Source: JALYRV01 sp040902895
Lineage (GTDB): Bacteria > Acidobacteriota > Vicinamibacteria > Vicinamibacterales > SCN-69-37
Assembly (NCBI GenBank): GCA_040902895.1
Contig: JBBDWL010000047.1
Span: forward strand, 95,590-159,589
Direction: 5' to 3'
Length of the DNA stretch: 64,000 nucleotides
Below, piece after piece: positions 24,945-33,487 of this stretch; positions within the stretch are counted from its first letter, which is position 1; the number at the start of each line of letters is the position of its first letter. Position numbers and translations under genes: made by a program. The notes below the pieces were generated by a model, which did no database searches, was not told the DNA's origin, and saw only the letters and a program-made list of their open reading frames with translations.

Positions 24945-26432
24945 ATGCGGCCGCTTGGTCTCGCGCAGGCGCGGCATCCGGTGTTCCTGAACGCACCGGG
25001 GACAGGTCTTGAACTGCAAGACCTGTCCCCGCCTGAGCCGCGACCGGTCATTTCCGCGCCGGCGCTCAGGCGGGGCCCCCAACGCGCGTTCTTTGCGCGT
25101 TGGGGTGCAATACCGGACCAAGCGCCGGGCATCAGAACATGGGCCGCGATTCTGATCGTGTCACTCGTATTCGCGTCTGACCTTTGCGCCCAGTCCACGT
25201 CGCTGACCGGCAACGTGTCGGCGCTCGTCGATGTGCTGCCGAACGTGCCGCGCGCGGAGACTGTCACCGAGCTTCGCATCCGCGCGCTTGCCGACCTTCA
25301 GATCGAGCCGAAGTCCTGGCTGCGGTTTCGCTTTGCCGGTCTCGCCGACGGCCTTGTGGCGGATCGCGGCGGAACGGTGCGTGATGCGACAGCCGACGCG
25401 CTCGAGGCGTGGATCGAAGTCAGCAGTGCACGTGGCGATCTGCGCGCGGGCGTCGGCCGCATCGCGTGGGGACGTCTCGACGAGGTGCAGCCGACCGATG
25501 TCGTCAACCCGATTGACGTTGCGCGCTTCCTGCTCGATGGCCGAAGCGAGGCCAGGCTCCCGGTCGCGTTCCTCCGCGCGCGGCTTATCCCAAGCGACCG
25601 GCTGATCGTCGAAGGGATCGTCGTGCCGTTCTTCAGGGCGGGCGCCTTCGATCGCCTCGATGAAGCGACATCACCCTTCAATCTGCTGCGCGATCTTCCG
25701 CCGCCGGCGTGCCCGCCCGGTGTGCCGTGTCCGGCAGCATGGAGCGTTCTGCGCGCAACACCCGCGAACGGCGACCTGCAGGGCGGCGCGAGGCTTGCGG
25801 CGACATCCGGCCGCGTCGACTGGAGCATTTCGGCGTGGCGTGGATTCGTGCCGTTCGCATTGATCGGCGGCATCGCGCCGGGCCAGCCGGGCAGCCTTCG
25901 TCTCGTGCATCCGCGCTACACGATGCTTGGCGCCGATCTCGAGACCGTGACCGGCAAATGGGCGTGGCGCGCAGAGGCGGCCTGGTTTCCCGATCGGCCC
26001 CTGCAGGTGGAGAACGAACCGCGCACGTTCGAAGCGGGATCGTTCGAGGGCGGCGTGGGCCTCGATCGGCGCGCGGGCGACTTCACACTCTCCGGCACGC
26101 TGCTGTTCCGTCGCACAGGCGCCGGAGATCCGGCCGACCGCGAAGCCGCGCTCAACGACGTGAGCGTGGTCGCCGGCTTCAGCCGGACCTATGACCGCGA
26201 CCGGATCGAAACGCGCGTCTTCGCGCTCATCAACCCCGAAGACAAGGCCGGCTTCCTGCGAGGCGTGCTCGCGTGGAAGCCGATCGACGACGTCGCAATC
26301 GAAACATCGATTGGCTGGTTCGCCGGCGAGGGAGATGACCAGACGGGGACAGGTCTTGCACTTCAAGACCTGTCCCCGCTCCGCGATCGCGACTTCGGAT
26401 ACATTCGCCTGAAGTACTACTTCGGCCGATGA
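24945..26432 (+). CDS. Outer-membrane beta-barrel protein of the RND-linked (DUF1302-like) type
   Basis: A 495-residue protein whose real signal peptide (TWAAILIVSLVFASDLCAQ) begins only at about residue 65. From there to the C-terminal aromatic end (IRLKYYFGR) it looks like a beta-barrel with alternating strands, comparable to DUF1302-type barrels beside RND pumps. The only in-frame start is ATG 24945, two bases after the RND stop, so the first 64 residues are read from inserted palindromes (24998-25030 and 25078-25106). A second copy of the same palindrome adds TGTGLALQDLSP near residue 470. The true translation start is uncertain. Its stop overlaps the MBL ATG. Confidence 0.7.
   Translation: MRPLGLAQARHPVFLNAPGTGLELQDLSPPEPRPVISAPALRRGPQRAFFARWGAIPDQAPGIRTWAAILIVSLVFASDLCAQSTSLTGNVSALVDVLPNVPRAETVTELRIRALADLQIEPKSWLRFRFAGLADGLVADRGGTVRDATADALEAWIEVSSARGDLRAGVGRIAWGRLDEVQPTDVVNPIDVARFLLDGRSEARLPVAFLRARLIPSDRLIVEGIVVPFFRAGAFDRLDEATSPFNLLRDLPPPACPPGVPCPAAWSVLRATPANGDLQGGARLAATSGRVDWSISAWRGFVPFALIGGIAPGQPGSLRLVHPRYTMLGADLETVTGKWAWRAEAAWFPDRPLQVENEPRTFEAGSFEGGVGLDRRAGDFTLSGTLLFRRTGAGDPADREAALNDVSVVAGFSRTYDRDRIETRVFALINPEDKAGFLRGVLAWKPIDDVAIETSIGWFAGEGDDQTGTGLALQDLSPLRDRDFGYIRLKYYFGR
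24998..25030. repeat. Perfect 33-base palindrome, family C copy 1
   Basis: Arms GGGGACAGGTCTTG and CAAGACCTGTCCCC (14 bases each, perfect) around the loop AACTG. It lies before the signal peptide of the outer-membrane protein and codes for GTGLELQDLSP. Confidence 0.9.
25078..25106. repeat. GC-rich hairpin before the outer-membrane protein signal peptide
   Basis: CCCCAACGCGC and GCGCGTTGGGG form a perfect 11-base stem around GTTCTTT. It sits between family C copy 1 and the signal-peptide codons, so two hairpins separate the RND gene from the mature protein. Confidence 0.8.
26345..26377. repeat. Perfect 33-base palindrome, family C copy 2
   Basis: The same 14-base arms as 24998-25030 with loop CACTT. 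It is in frame 55 bases before the stop codon of the outer-membrane protein, between two predicted terminal beta strands. Confidence 0.9.
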
Positions 26433-27217
26433 TCACGCTGATCCCCGCGGGCAACCCAGGGCCTTTCACGGGTCCGACCGGCAACAACACGTGGCTGATC
26501 GACGGCGCCGAGCCAACGCTTGTCGACGCGGGCGTGGGGCAGCCGGCGCATCTAGCCGCGCTCGAAACGCTGCTCGAGGGGCGCTCTCTCACCCGCGTGT
26601 TTCTCACGCACGCGCATCGCGATCACGCCGCCGGCGTGCCGGCGCTGCGCGCGCGATGGCCCGATGCTGAGATCGCAGGCGGCCCTGCGCTCGACCTGGG
26701 CGCTGGACTGCGCGGGCCGCGCATCGCCGATGGCGGAATCGTCGTTGCCGGCGACCGTCGAATGAACGTCGTGGCCACGCCGGGCCACTCGCCCGACCAC
26801 GCGTGCCTCTGGGATCCCGCCGAGCGCATGTGCTTTGCCGGCGACCTGCTGATCAGCAGCGGCACGGTCATGATCGACGCGTCCTCGGGCGGGGGCCTGC
26901 GCGGATACCTTGCGTCTCTCTCGAACGTGCGCGCGCTGCACCCGGCGCGCGTCTATCCCGGCCACGGCCCCGTGATCGATAACGTCGTCGAACTCATCGA
27001 TCAGTACATCGCGCACCGTCTCGAACGTGAACAGCAGGTGCTGGCGGCCTTGGCCGCTGGTCCCGCGACCGTGGCGGAGCTGGTGCGAGTTATTTATCCG
27101 CTGTTGGATCCGGCGGTGGCGCCCGCGGCCGAGGAAACCCTGCTGGCGCATCTGCGCAAGCTCGAGGAGGAAGGGCGCGTGAGCGCCGGCGGCGGATTCT
27201 GGACCCTGAAGCGATAG
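26429..27217 (+). CDS. MBL-fold hydrolase with winged-helix tail (LACTB2-like)
   Basis: A 262-residue metallo-beta-lactamase fold protein: NNTWLID opening, metal motif THAHRDHAAG, ATPGHSPDH, FAGDLLISSG and YPGHGP. The C-terminal 70 residues (VLAALAAGPATVAELVRVIY... LRKLEEEGRVS) form a winged helix as in LACTB2/RNase Z-like relatives, which can act on RNA or thioesters. ATG 26429 overlaps the upstream stop (ATGA). The rhodanese gene follows 11 bases later, a pairing seen in sulfur metabolism where persulfide dioxygenase-like MBL proteins occur, though this one lacks the ETHE1 hallmarks. Confidence 0.85.
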   Translation: MITLIPAGNPGPFTGPTGNNTWLIDGAEPTLVDAGVGQPAHLAALETLLEGRSLTRVFLTHAHRDHAAGVPALRARWPDAEIAGGPALDLGAGLRGPRIADGGIVVAGDRRMNVVATPGHSPDHACLWDPAERMCFAGDLLISSGTVMIDASSGGGLRGYLASLSNVRALHPARVYPGHGPVIDNVVELIDQYIAHRLEREQQVLAALAAGPATVAELVRVIYPLLDPAVAPAAEETLLAHLRKLEEEGRVSAGGGFWTLKR

Positions 27218-27228
27218 GATCTTCCTTG

Positions 27229-28065
27229 ATGGATTTGCTGCTGACACCGCGTGAGCTTGCCGCCGCGCTGAAACTGTCGACCGAATCCGGTCCCTCCCGG
27301 AAATTCTTCGCGCCGCCGATCGTGGTCGACGTCAGGCCGGCCGAGAGCTTCGCGCAGGGGCACATCCCGGGTGCCATTCATCTCGATCTCTGGGGCTTCA
27401 GCCTGATTGACACCGACGAGGCGCCGCGCCGCGCGTTTCTCTGGATGATTCATCACGTGCTCGAGCAGCGCGGCATCAGCGACGCCCGTCCAATCGTGGT
27501 CTATGAGGACGGATCGGGCATGCGCGCCGCGCGCCTGTTCTGGTTCCTCGAGTACTTCGGCCATCCCGACGTGCGGGTGCTCGACGGCGGCGTCTCGGCC
27601 TGGCTCGACGCGGGACTTGCGGTCACGCACGACGCCGTCGCCCCGCGGCCGGTGGAATGGAAAGCGGCGCCCAGGCCGCATCTGGCGGCCGGCTGGAAGG
27701 AAGTCGCGCTGCGGCTCGACTCGCCTGACGCCATCATGCTCGACACGCGCAGTGACGACGAGTACCACGGGCGCGTCGCGCGCGCGAAGCGCGGCGGCGC
27801 CATCCCGGGCGCCGTCCATGTCGAGTGGACGCGCAATCTCGACGAGGACGGCGCATTCAAGCCGATCGACGAGCTGCGCGCGATGTACGAATCTGCCGGC
27901 GTCACGCCCGACAAGGAAGTGATCGCGTACTGCCAGGGCGGCTACCGCGCGGCGCATGGCTACCTCGCGCTGCGCTTGCTCGGCTATCCGCGCGTGCGCA
28001 ACTATCTGGGCTCCTGGAAAGAATGGGGCGACAGGGAAGAATTGCCAGTCGAAATTGAAAGTTGA
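27229..28065 (+). CDS. Tandem-rhodanese sulfurtransferase (thiosulfate/3-mercaptopyruvate type)
   Basis: A 278-residue protein with two rhodanese domains. The N-terminal one has VVDVRPAESFAQGHIPGAIHLDL but no active cysteine. The C-terminal one has the active loop YCQGGYRAAH with the catalytic Cys near residue 236. This is the layout of SseA/thiosulfate sulfurtransferases. A CQGGYR rather than CGSGVTA loop favours thiosulfate or another sulfur donor over mercaptopyruvate. ATG 27229 is preceded by TAGGAT (27215-27220) eight bases upstream, which could be a leaderless -10, but cotranscription with the MBL gene is likelier. Confidence 0.88.
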   Translation: MDLLLTPRELAAALKLSTESGPSRKFFAPPIVVDVRPAESFAQGHIPGAIHLDLWGFSLIDTDEAPRRAFLWMIHHVLEQRGISDARPIVVYEDGSGMRAARLFWFLEYFGHPDVRVLDGGVSAWLDAGLAVTHDAVAPRPVEWKAAPRPHLAAGWKEVALRLDSPDAIMLDTRSDDEYHGRVARAKRGGAIPGAVHVEWTRNLDEDGAFKPIDELRAMYESAGVTPDKEVIAYCQGGYRAAHGYLALRLLGYPRVRNYLGSWKEWGDREELPVEIES

Positions 28066-28088
28066 AAATTAAGAGTTGAAAATTGCTG
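28054..28088. repeat. Short AT-rich repeat (TTGAAAATT units) between rhodanese and M20 genes
   Basis: Three near copies of the unit TTGAAAATT/TTGAAAGTT occur in the 3' end of the rhodanese gene and the following gap. They resemble the outer arms of the convergent-gene hairpins at 39170 and 50338 but have no inverted partner here. The rhodanese stop codon (TGA) is inside the first unit. Confidence 0.5.
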
Positions 28089-28090
28089 TC

Positions 28091-29464
28091 ATGAACAACG
28101 TTATCGACTTTATCAATACGAACCGCGACCGGTACGTCCACGAGTTGACCGACTATCTGTCGATTCCAAGCATCAGCGCGCTTCCGCAGCACAAAGACGA
28201 TGTGCGCCGCGCGGCGCAGTGGACAGCCGACGAACTGACACGCGTCGGGCTCGAGCAGGTGCGGCTCGAGGAGACGCCCGGCCATCCGATCGTGTATGGC
28301 GAATGGCTTCACGCCGAGGGCGCTCCGACGATTCTGTTCTATGGCCACTACGACGTGCAGCCCGTCGATCCGCTGGATCTCTGGGAATCGCCGCCGTTCG
28401 AGGCCACGGTTCGCGACGGCGAGCTCTATGCGCGCGGCGCGGCCGACGACAAGGGCCAGATCTTCATGCACTTCAAGGCCATCGAAGCGCACATGAAGCA
28501 GAACGGCCGGCTGCCCGTGAACATGAAGCTGCTGCTCGAAGGCGAAGAAGAAGTGGGCTCCGAGAACCTCGACGACTTCATTCGTGCGCACCGCGACCTG
28601 CTCGCCGCCGACGTCGTCGTCATTTCAGACTCGCCGATGTTCGAGCGCGGCATCCCGTCAATCTGCTACGGTCTGCGCGGCCTCGTCTATTTTCAGATCG
28701 ACGTCCGCGGCTCGAACACCGATCTGCACAGCGGATCGTTCGGCGGCGCGCTCGCGAATCCGGGCATGGCGCTGGCGCAAATCCTCGCGCAGATGAAAGA
28801 CAAAGGCGGTCGCATCAAGATCCCCGGCTTTTATGACGATGTGGTGGAGCTGACGGAAGAGGAGCGCCAGGCGTGGCGGCAGCTGCCGTTCAACGAGAAG
28901 CAGTACCGGAAGGACCTCGGCGCGCCGAAGCTGTTCGGCGAGTCGGGCTATTCGACGCTCGAGCGCGTATGGGCGCGGCCGACGTTCGAGATCAACGGGC
29001 TGCTGTCAGGGTTTACCGGCGAGGGCGCGAAAACCGTGCTGCCGGCCGTGGCGATGGCGAAGGTCAGCATGCGGCTGGTGCCGAATCAGGATCCCGACAA
29101 GGTCGCGCGGCAGTTCGAGGAATACGTCGCGAAGATTGCGCCCAAGACCGTGGACGTGACAGTCACGCGCATGCACGGCGGCCGCCCCTGGATCACCGAC
29201 TATCACAATCAATACGTGCAGGCGGCGAGCCGCGCCATCGAAAAGGGCTTCGGCCAGAAGCCGGTGTTCAACCGCGAAGGCGGATCGATTCCGGTGGTGT
29301 TCACGTTCCAGCAGGAGCTGGGCCTGCCGTCAGTGCTGTTCGGCGTGGGCCTCCCCGACGAGAACGCCCACGCGCCCAACGAGAAGCTCGATCTCGGCAA
29401 CTTTCACAACGGCGTGATCGCGTCGGCGTTTCTCTATGACGAGATCGGAAAACTCAGAGGCTGA
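28091..29464 (+). CDS. M20 family metallopeptidase (dipeptidase)
   Basis: A 457-residue M20/ArgE-DapE type peptidase: first metal motif GHYDVQPVDP, RGAADDKGQ, EGEEEVGSENL with the catalytic Glu pair, and the C-terminal His in ENAHAPNEKLDL. The length and a large lid domain (residues about 200-370) match the DUG1/carnosinase-like non-specific dipeptidases. I chose ATG 28091 (MNNVIDFINTN) rather than the TTG inside the AT-rich repeat at 28076. Last gene of the plus-strand run; the stop is followed by an AT-rich terminator-like repeat. Confidence 0.9.
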   Translation: MNNVIDFINTNRDRYVHELTDYLSIPSISALPQHKDDVRRAAQWTADELTRVGLEQVRLEETPGHPIVYGEWLHAEGAPTILFYGHYDVQPVDPLDLWESPPFEATVRDGELYARGAADDKGQIFMHFKAIEAHMKQNGRLPVNMKLLLEGEEEVGSENLDDFIRAHRDLLAADVVVISDSPMFERGIPSICYGLRGLVYFQIDVRGSNTDLHSGSFGGALANPGMALAQILAQMKDKGGRIKIPGFYDDVVELTEEERQAWRQLPFNEKQYRKDLGAPKLFGESGYSTLERVWARPTFEINGLLSGFTGEGAKTVLPAVAMAKVSMRLVPNQDPDKVARQFEEYVAKIAPKTVDVTVTRMHGGRPWITDYHNQYVQAASRAIEKGFGQKPVFNREGGSIPVVFTFQQELGLPSVLFGVGLPDENAHAPNEKLDLGNFHNGVIASAFLYDEIGKLRG

Positions 29465-29498
29465 GGATTGTAAATTGTAAATCGAACCGTCCTCAGAA
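29458..29498. terminator. Terminator-like repeat between convergent M20 and TonB receptor genes
   Basis: GGCTGAGGA at 29459-29467 and TCCTCAG at 29490-29496 form a short stem, with the AT-rich unit TTGTAAATTGTAAATCG inside the loop. It overlaps the 3' ends of both convergent genes, so it could end transcription from both sides. Confidence 0.45.
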
Positions 29499-31649
29499 CC
29501 TGACACCCAGCGTGACCCCAAACGTCCTGGGCTTGCCGGGTTCGCCCAGGAAGCCGGACGGCGCGAGGCCCGGAAACGCGAACGCAATCGGCACATAGAA
29601 CATGTCGAACGCGTTCTTCACCCAGAGCATCGCGGAATAGCGGCGGCCGTGCACGCCGCCCCGCAGGTTCAGGAGCGAGTAAGCGTCCTGTCCCACCGTG
29701 TTCGCCTCGTCGTATTTCATGGCGCCGTAGCGCACGGCCTCGCCGCGCACCGTCCACATCCACGATCGGATGATCTGGCGCGTGTACTGCGCGCCGGCCG
29801 ACGCGGTGTACGCCGGCGTGTTGGGCACCTCGTGGCCGGCGACATCGACACCCATTGCCTGGCTGCCTTCATCGAACCGGGCCCGCGTGATGCCGAGCGC
29901 GCCGAACACGTCGACGCCGTCGAGCGGCCGCAGGCCAAGCTCCAGCTCGACACCCTTGCTCTCGGCCGCGCCAGCGTTCGCGATGAAGAACTGTCCCGGC
30001 GAAAGCGGATTTGGGACGTTCAGCTGCAGGTCGTCCCAGTCGATGAAGAAGACGGCGGCGTTTGCGGTCAGGCGTCCCGCGGCCCATGTCGATTTGACGC
30101 CGCCTTCGACGTGCAGCGCCGTTTCTTCCGCATACGCTTCGCTGCCCGCCGGCGACGCGGGGTTGAACCCGCCCGCTTTGTAGCCGCCGCCGCCCGAGAC
30201 ATACAGCATCGTCTGTGGCCGCGCGTGCCACGCCAGCGCGAACTGCGGCGACACGTTCGAGTAGGTTTCATCCGCTTCGATCCTGAACAGCGGCGCGATC
30301 GCGGGATCGAAGAAGGTGTTGAGGATGGCTTCCTTGCTCTCGTGATCGAACCGCGCGCCGAGCGTCAGATCCACCCGGTCAGCGAAGCTGAGGGTGCCCT
30401 GCGCATACGCGCCGAGACCGACGTCGTCGAGCTCGGACTGCGGCGAATGCTGGCTGACCGGGAAGGGCAGAGAAGGCGACAGCACCCCCGGCGCGAACGT
30501 GTTGACGGCGTGCTGCTCGTACCCCTGCGTGAACAGAAATGCGCCGGTCTGCCACCGCATCGAGATGCGGTCGGAGACGCGCACGGGCGCTCCCGGCGCC
30601 GACGCAAGACGCACTTCCTGCGTGAACTGGAGATCTTCTTCGGCGTTGGTGCGGCCGACGAGCGGCAGCGGCGAGTAATCGAGGTCCGTATCGTCATGGC
30701 TGGTCCACCGCACGATGCCGGTGGTCGTCGAAAAGGAAAACCGCGCGCCTTCGCGACGCGTGAGCAGCGTCGCCGACAGAATGTCGCGATCGGTCTCGCC
30801 TTCGTAGTCGCGCGCGGTGTCGAAGTGGTTCTCGCCGAGCGATCCGAGATCGCTCAGCGCATAATCTCCGTCGCGCGCGCGCTCGCCGCTGACGATGAGC
30901 CGGGCCTCCGATCGGAAGGACGGCATCCAGAGCAGCTGTCCCTTGCCGAACGCCGCCGATCGCGAGTCGATGTCATGGCCCGTGATCGTGTTCGTGCTGA
31001 AGCCGTCACGCGCGGCGTATCCGAACCCCACGCTCACGCCGAGGCGCGGCGTCAGCGGGCCCGTCAGATTGGCGCGCACCTCGCGCGTATCGAAGTTGCC
31101 CAACGGCACGGAGATGCCCCCATGCCAGTCGAAGAGCGACGGCCGCACGCTGCTGATGTTGATCAGGCCGCCTAGCGTGTTCCGGCCGAACAGCGCGCTC
31201 TGGGGCCCGCGCACGAACTCGACCTGCTCGATGTCGATGAACTCGATGCTCGACGAGTTGGTGTTCAGCTGCGGCACGCCATCGATGTACGTCGTCACCC
31301 CGGGATTGGCCGGGCTCGAGCCGATGCCGCGGAACTTCGGGTTGCTGATCTTGCGGGCGCTCAGTTCCGAGAAAAACGTATTGGGCGAATAGAGGGCCGC
31401 GTCGCTGATCGTCCTGATGCCGGCGGCGTTGAGCAGCTCCCACGTGAGCGGCGTGACGCTGACGGGCAGCCGCTCTGCATCGGCCGGCTCTTTCTGTGCG
31501 GTCACCGTAACCGAGGGCACCGTCACCCGCGGCGGCGGCGGCGCGGTCTGCTGCGAGGCGCTTGAAGGGGGCGGCGTTTGCGCGTGGAGGGGCGCCGGCG
31601 CCGCGAGCACGGCTGCGGCAGCGAGAATCCTGATAAACATCAACGTCAT
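29493..31649 (-). CDS. TonB-dependent outer-membrane receptor
   Basis: A 718-residue receptor with a signal peptide (cut after LHAQ), a proline-rich linker, a plug domain (PVSVTPLTWELLNAAGIRTI and GPQSALFGRNTLGGLINI) and a 22-strand-type barrel ending in a terminal phenylalanine (GVTLGVRF). The plug motif group and lack of a CarboxypepD domain place it near the siderophore/vitamin receptor group (COG1629); the ligand is unknown. ATG 31649 is preceded by GGGGAG at five to ten bases, a good Shine-Dalgarno. No transporter gene adjoins it. A TonB-like protein is encoded at 48288. Confidence 0.92.
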   Translation of the reverse strand: MTLMFIRILAAAAVLAAPAPLHAQTPPPSSASQQTAPPPPRVTVPSVTVTAQKEPADAERLPVSVTPLTWELLNAAGIRTISDAALYSPNTFFSELSARKISNPKFRGIGSSPANPGVTTYIDGVPQLNTNSSSIEFIDIEQVEFVRGPQSALFGRNTLGGLINISSVRPSLFDWHGGISVPLGNFDTREVRANLTGPLTPRLGVSVGFGYAARDGFSTNTITGHDIDSRSAAFGKGQLLWMPSFRSEARLIVSGERARDGDYALSDLGSLGENHFDTARDYEGETDRDILSATLLTRREGARFSFSTTTGIVRWTSHDDTDLDYSPLPLVGRTNAEEDLQFTQEVRLASAPGAPVRVSDRISMRWQTGAFLFTQGYEQHAVNTFAPGVLSPSLPFPVSQHSPQSELDDVGLGAYAQGTLSFADRVDLTLGARFDHESKEAILNTFFDPAIAPLFRIEADETYSNVSPQFALAWHARPQTMLYVSGGGGYKAGGFNPASPAGSEAYAEETALHVEGGVKSTWAAGRLTANAAVFFIDWDDLQLNVPNPLSPGQFFIANAGAAESKGVELELGLRPLDGVDVFGALGITRARFDEGSQAMGVDVAGHEVPNTPAYTASAGAQYTRQIIRSWMWTVRGEAVRYGAMKYDEANTVGQDAYSLLNLRGGVHGRRYSAMLWVKNAFDMFYVPIAFAFPGLAPSGFLGEPGKPRTFGVTLGVRF

Positions 31650-31810
31650 TATCTCCCCGCGCTGATTACGGTTTCGCAACTTGCGGGCGTGGCATGTAAT
31701 CGCGATCGCAGCTGAACAGCCAAGCCGGTCCACAAAGTGCGCCTGAATCGGGCGGTTTCGGGCCGACTCCGCGTGGCGTTCTGGTTGCACTGTCGCGCCG
31801 CGTTCCTCCC

Positions 31811-32863
31811 ATGAATTCGCAGGTTTCGCAGCCGCTTCCAGATGCTGGCGCGGCGAACGCTTACGATCCGTCGGCTGAGCCGGCCGGACTCGGCGTGCGC
31901 ACGGTCGGCAGTGACAGCCTCACCGGAGAGCTGCACGACGTGCTGCGTCTGACGTCCGATCTGGGGCGGCCGGCCATCGTCGAAATGCTGGTGCGCGAGC
32001 GCGCCACGCTCTTCTCGAGGGCCCAGCTGCCGGGCCTTTCCGACGTCGTGCGTGTGCAGCGCGCCTCGTCTGATGGCCGCGTCGACGTATGGTCGCGGCG
32101 CGCCGAAGGCTTTCGTCTGAGTGCGGTGCTGGAGTGGACCGAAGCGCGCGGCGTGGCCTCGTCGCTCGACGCAGCGCTCACGATAGGGCACCGGCTGCTC
32201 GCCGCCCTCGAATCCCTGCAATCGGTCGACAGCGCCTCCGGGGCGTCGGGTCATGGCGCGATCGCCGTCGATCAGGTCGTCGTCGACGAAGCCGGCAAGC
32301 TCACCCTGACCGACCACGCGTTCGGCACAGCGCTCGCGAGCCTTCAATGGCCGCGCGAGCGGCTCTGGCGGCGGTTCCGCATCGCGATGCCGCCGGCCGC
32401 CGGTCTGGCGCGCTTCGATCATCGTGTGGATGTCACGCAGGCCGCTGTCGTGATGTGCGCCATTCTCACCGGAAGGCTCTTCAAGGCCGACGAATATCCG
32501 CGCCAGCTCGAGGCCCTGGTCGCCGAGGCGGTGCGCCGCACGTGCGGCGGCGCCTCTCGCGAGGAGCGCCAGCGCCTGACCGTTTGGCTCCGCGCGGCCA
32601 CCGAGCTCGAAGCGCGCAACGCGTTTCCCAGCGCGGCAGCCGCTCGTTATGCGCTCTGTCACGCGGCGGGCGCGCGGCTCGAGAACACTGATGCGGTGCG
32701 GCGCTGGCTCCGCGACGCGCGCGGAATCCCGGAGCCCGAGCCTGCCGCGAACGAGGTCGCCGCAAGTTCCGCAGCGCCCGTTGCGATGGGCGAGACGCCG
32801 CGCGCAAGCGACCCCGCGGCGCCTCTGGTTTCACGCCTGCGGCACTGGATTTCAGCGAAATGA
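31811..32863 (+). CDS. Second degenerate kinase-fold protein (pseudokinase)
   Basis: A 350-residue soluble protein. A kinase C-lobe skeleton remains: IGHRLLAALESL, then HGAIAVDQVVVDEAGKLTLTDHAFG, which matches the HGxIxxxNVLVDxxGxxxLxDFG pattern of kinase catalytic loop and DFG region. The catalytic Asp is Ala, the metal-binding Asn is Gln, and no glycine loop or VAIK lysine is visible. The C-terminal 60 residues are Ala/Pro-rich and probably disordered. Function unknown; related in concept to the pseudokinase at 1451. The 161 bases upstream hold the TonB receptor promoter region and nothing else I can name. Confidence 0.6.
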   Translation: MNSQVSQPLPDAGAANAYDPSAEPAGLGVRTVGSDSLTGELHDVLRLTSDLGRPAIVEMLVRERATLFSRAQLPGLSDVVRVQRASSDGRVDVWSRRAEGFRLSAVLEWTEARGVASSLDAALTIGHRLLAALESLQSVDSASGASGHGAIAVDQVVVDEAGKLTLTDHAFGTALASLQWPRERLWRRFRIAMPPAAGLARFDHRVDVTQAAVVMCAILTGRLFKADEYPRQLEALVAEAVRRTCGGASREERQRLTVWLRAATELEARNAFPSAAAARYALCHAAGARLENTDAVRRWLRDARGIPEPEPAANEVAASSAAPVAMGETPRASDPAAPLVSRLRHWISAK

Positions 32864-32910
32864 CGCGGATGGTAAACTCCCAGCTTCGTTTTCCAACCAA
32901 GGAGACATCC

Positions 32911-33441
32911 ATGTTCCGCGTGACTCGCGTCGTTCCCGTTCTTTTGCTCTGCCTCTCCGTTCCCGCGTCGATGGCCGCGCAGTCAGCCGCCGACGGCTAC
33001 CGGCTGCCCTACGACATCGTGAAGGGCAACATCATCAAGGCCGCCGAACAGGTCGCCGAAGCCAATTACACGTTCAAGCCCACGCCCGACGTTCGCAGCT
33101 TCGGGCAGCTGGTGGGTCACATCGCCAACGCCAACTTCATGATTTGCTCGGCCGCGAGCGGCGAGAAGTCGCCGGCCACCGGCGATGCCGAGAAGCTCGC
33201 CACCAAGGCTGAACTCCAGAAGGTCCTCGCCGACTCGTTCGCCTTCTGCGACAAGGCCTGGGCCGCCGTGAACGGTCCCCGGGGCGCCGCGCCCGTCGAT
33301 CTGTTCGGGATGAAGTTCACCGGCGCGAGCGCGATGTCGTTCAATTCCGCGCACGACTGGGAACACTACGGCAACATCGTCACTTACATGCGCCTCAAAG
33401 GCATGGTTCCGCCCTCGAGCCAGGGCCGGGGCATGAATTAA
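32911..33441 (+). CDS. Exported DinB-family protein
   Basis: A 176-residue protein with a signal peptide (cut after MAAQ, about residue 24) followed by a DinB four-helix bundle: LPYDIVKGNIIKAAEQV, the first metal histidine in LVGHIANAN, and the pair HDWEHYGN near the C-terminus. DinB/YfiT-like bundles bind a divalent metal with three histidines and include thiol transferases. Secreted forms of this kind are frequent in Acidobacteriota (from memory). ATG 32911 has AAGGAG six bases upstream. Confidence 0.85.
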   Translation: MFRVTRVVPVLLLCLSVPASMAAQSAADGYRLPYDIVKGNIIKAAEQVAEANYTFKPTPDVRSFGQLVGHIANANFMICSAASGEKSPATGDAEKLATKAELQKVLADSFAFCDKAWAAVNGPRGAAPVDLFGMKFTGASAMSFNSAHDWEHYGNIVTYMRLKGMVPPSSQGRGMN

Positions 33442-33487
33442 CCCTATACAGAGGGGCAGCACTTTGCTATTCTTCGCGCCTTCAGTC

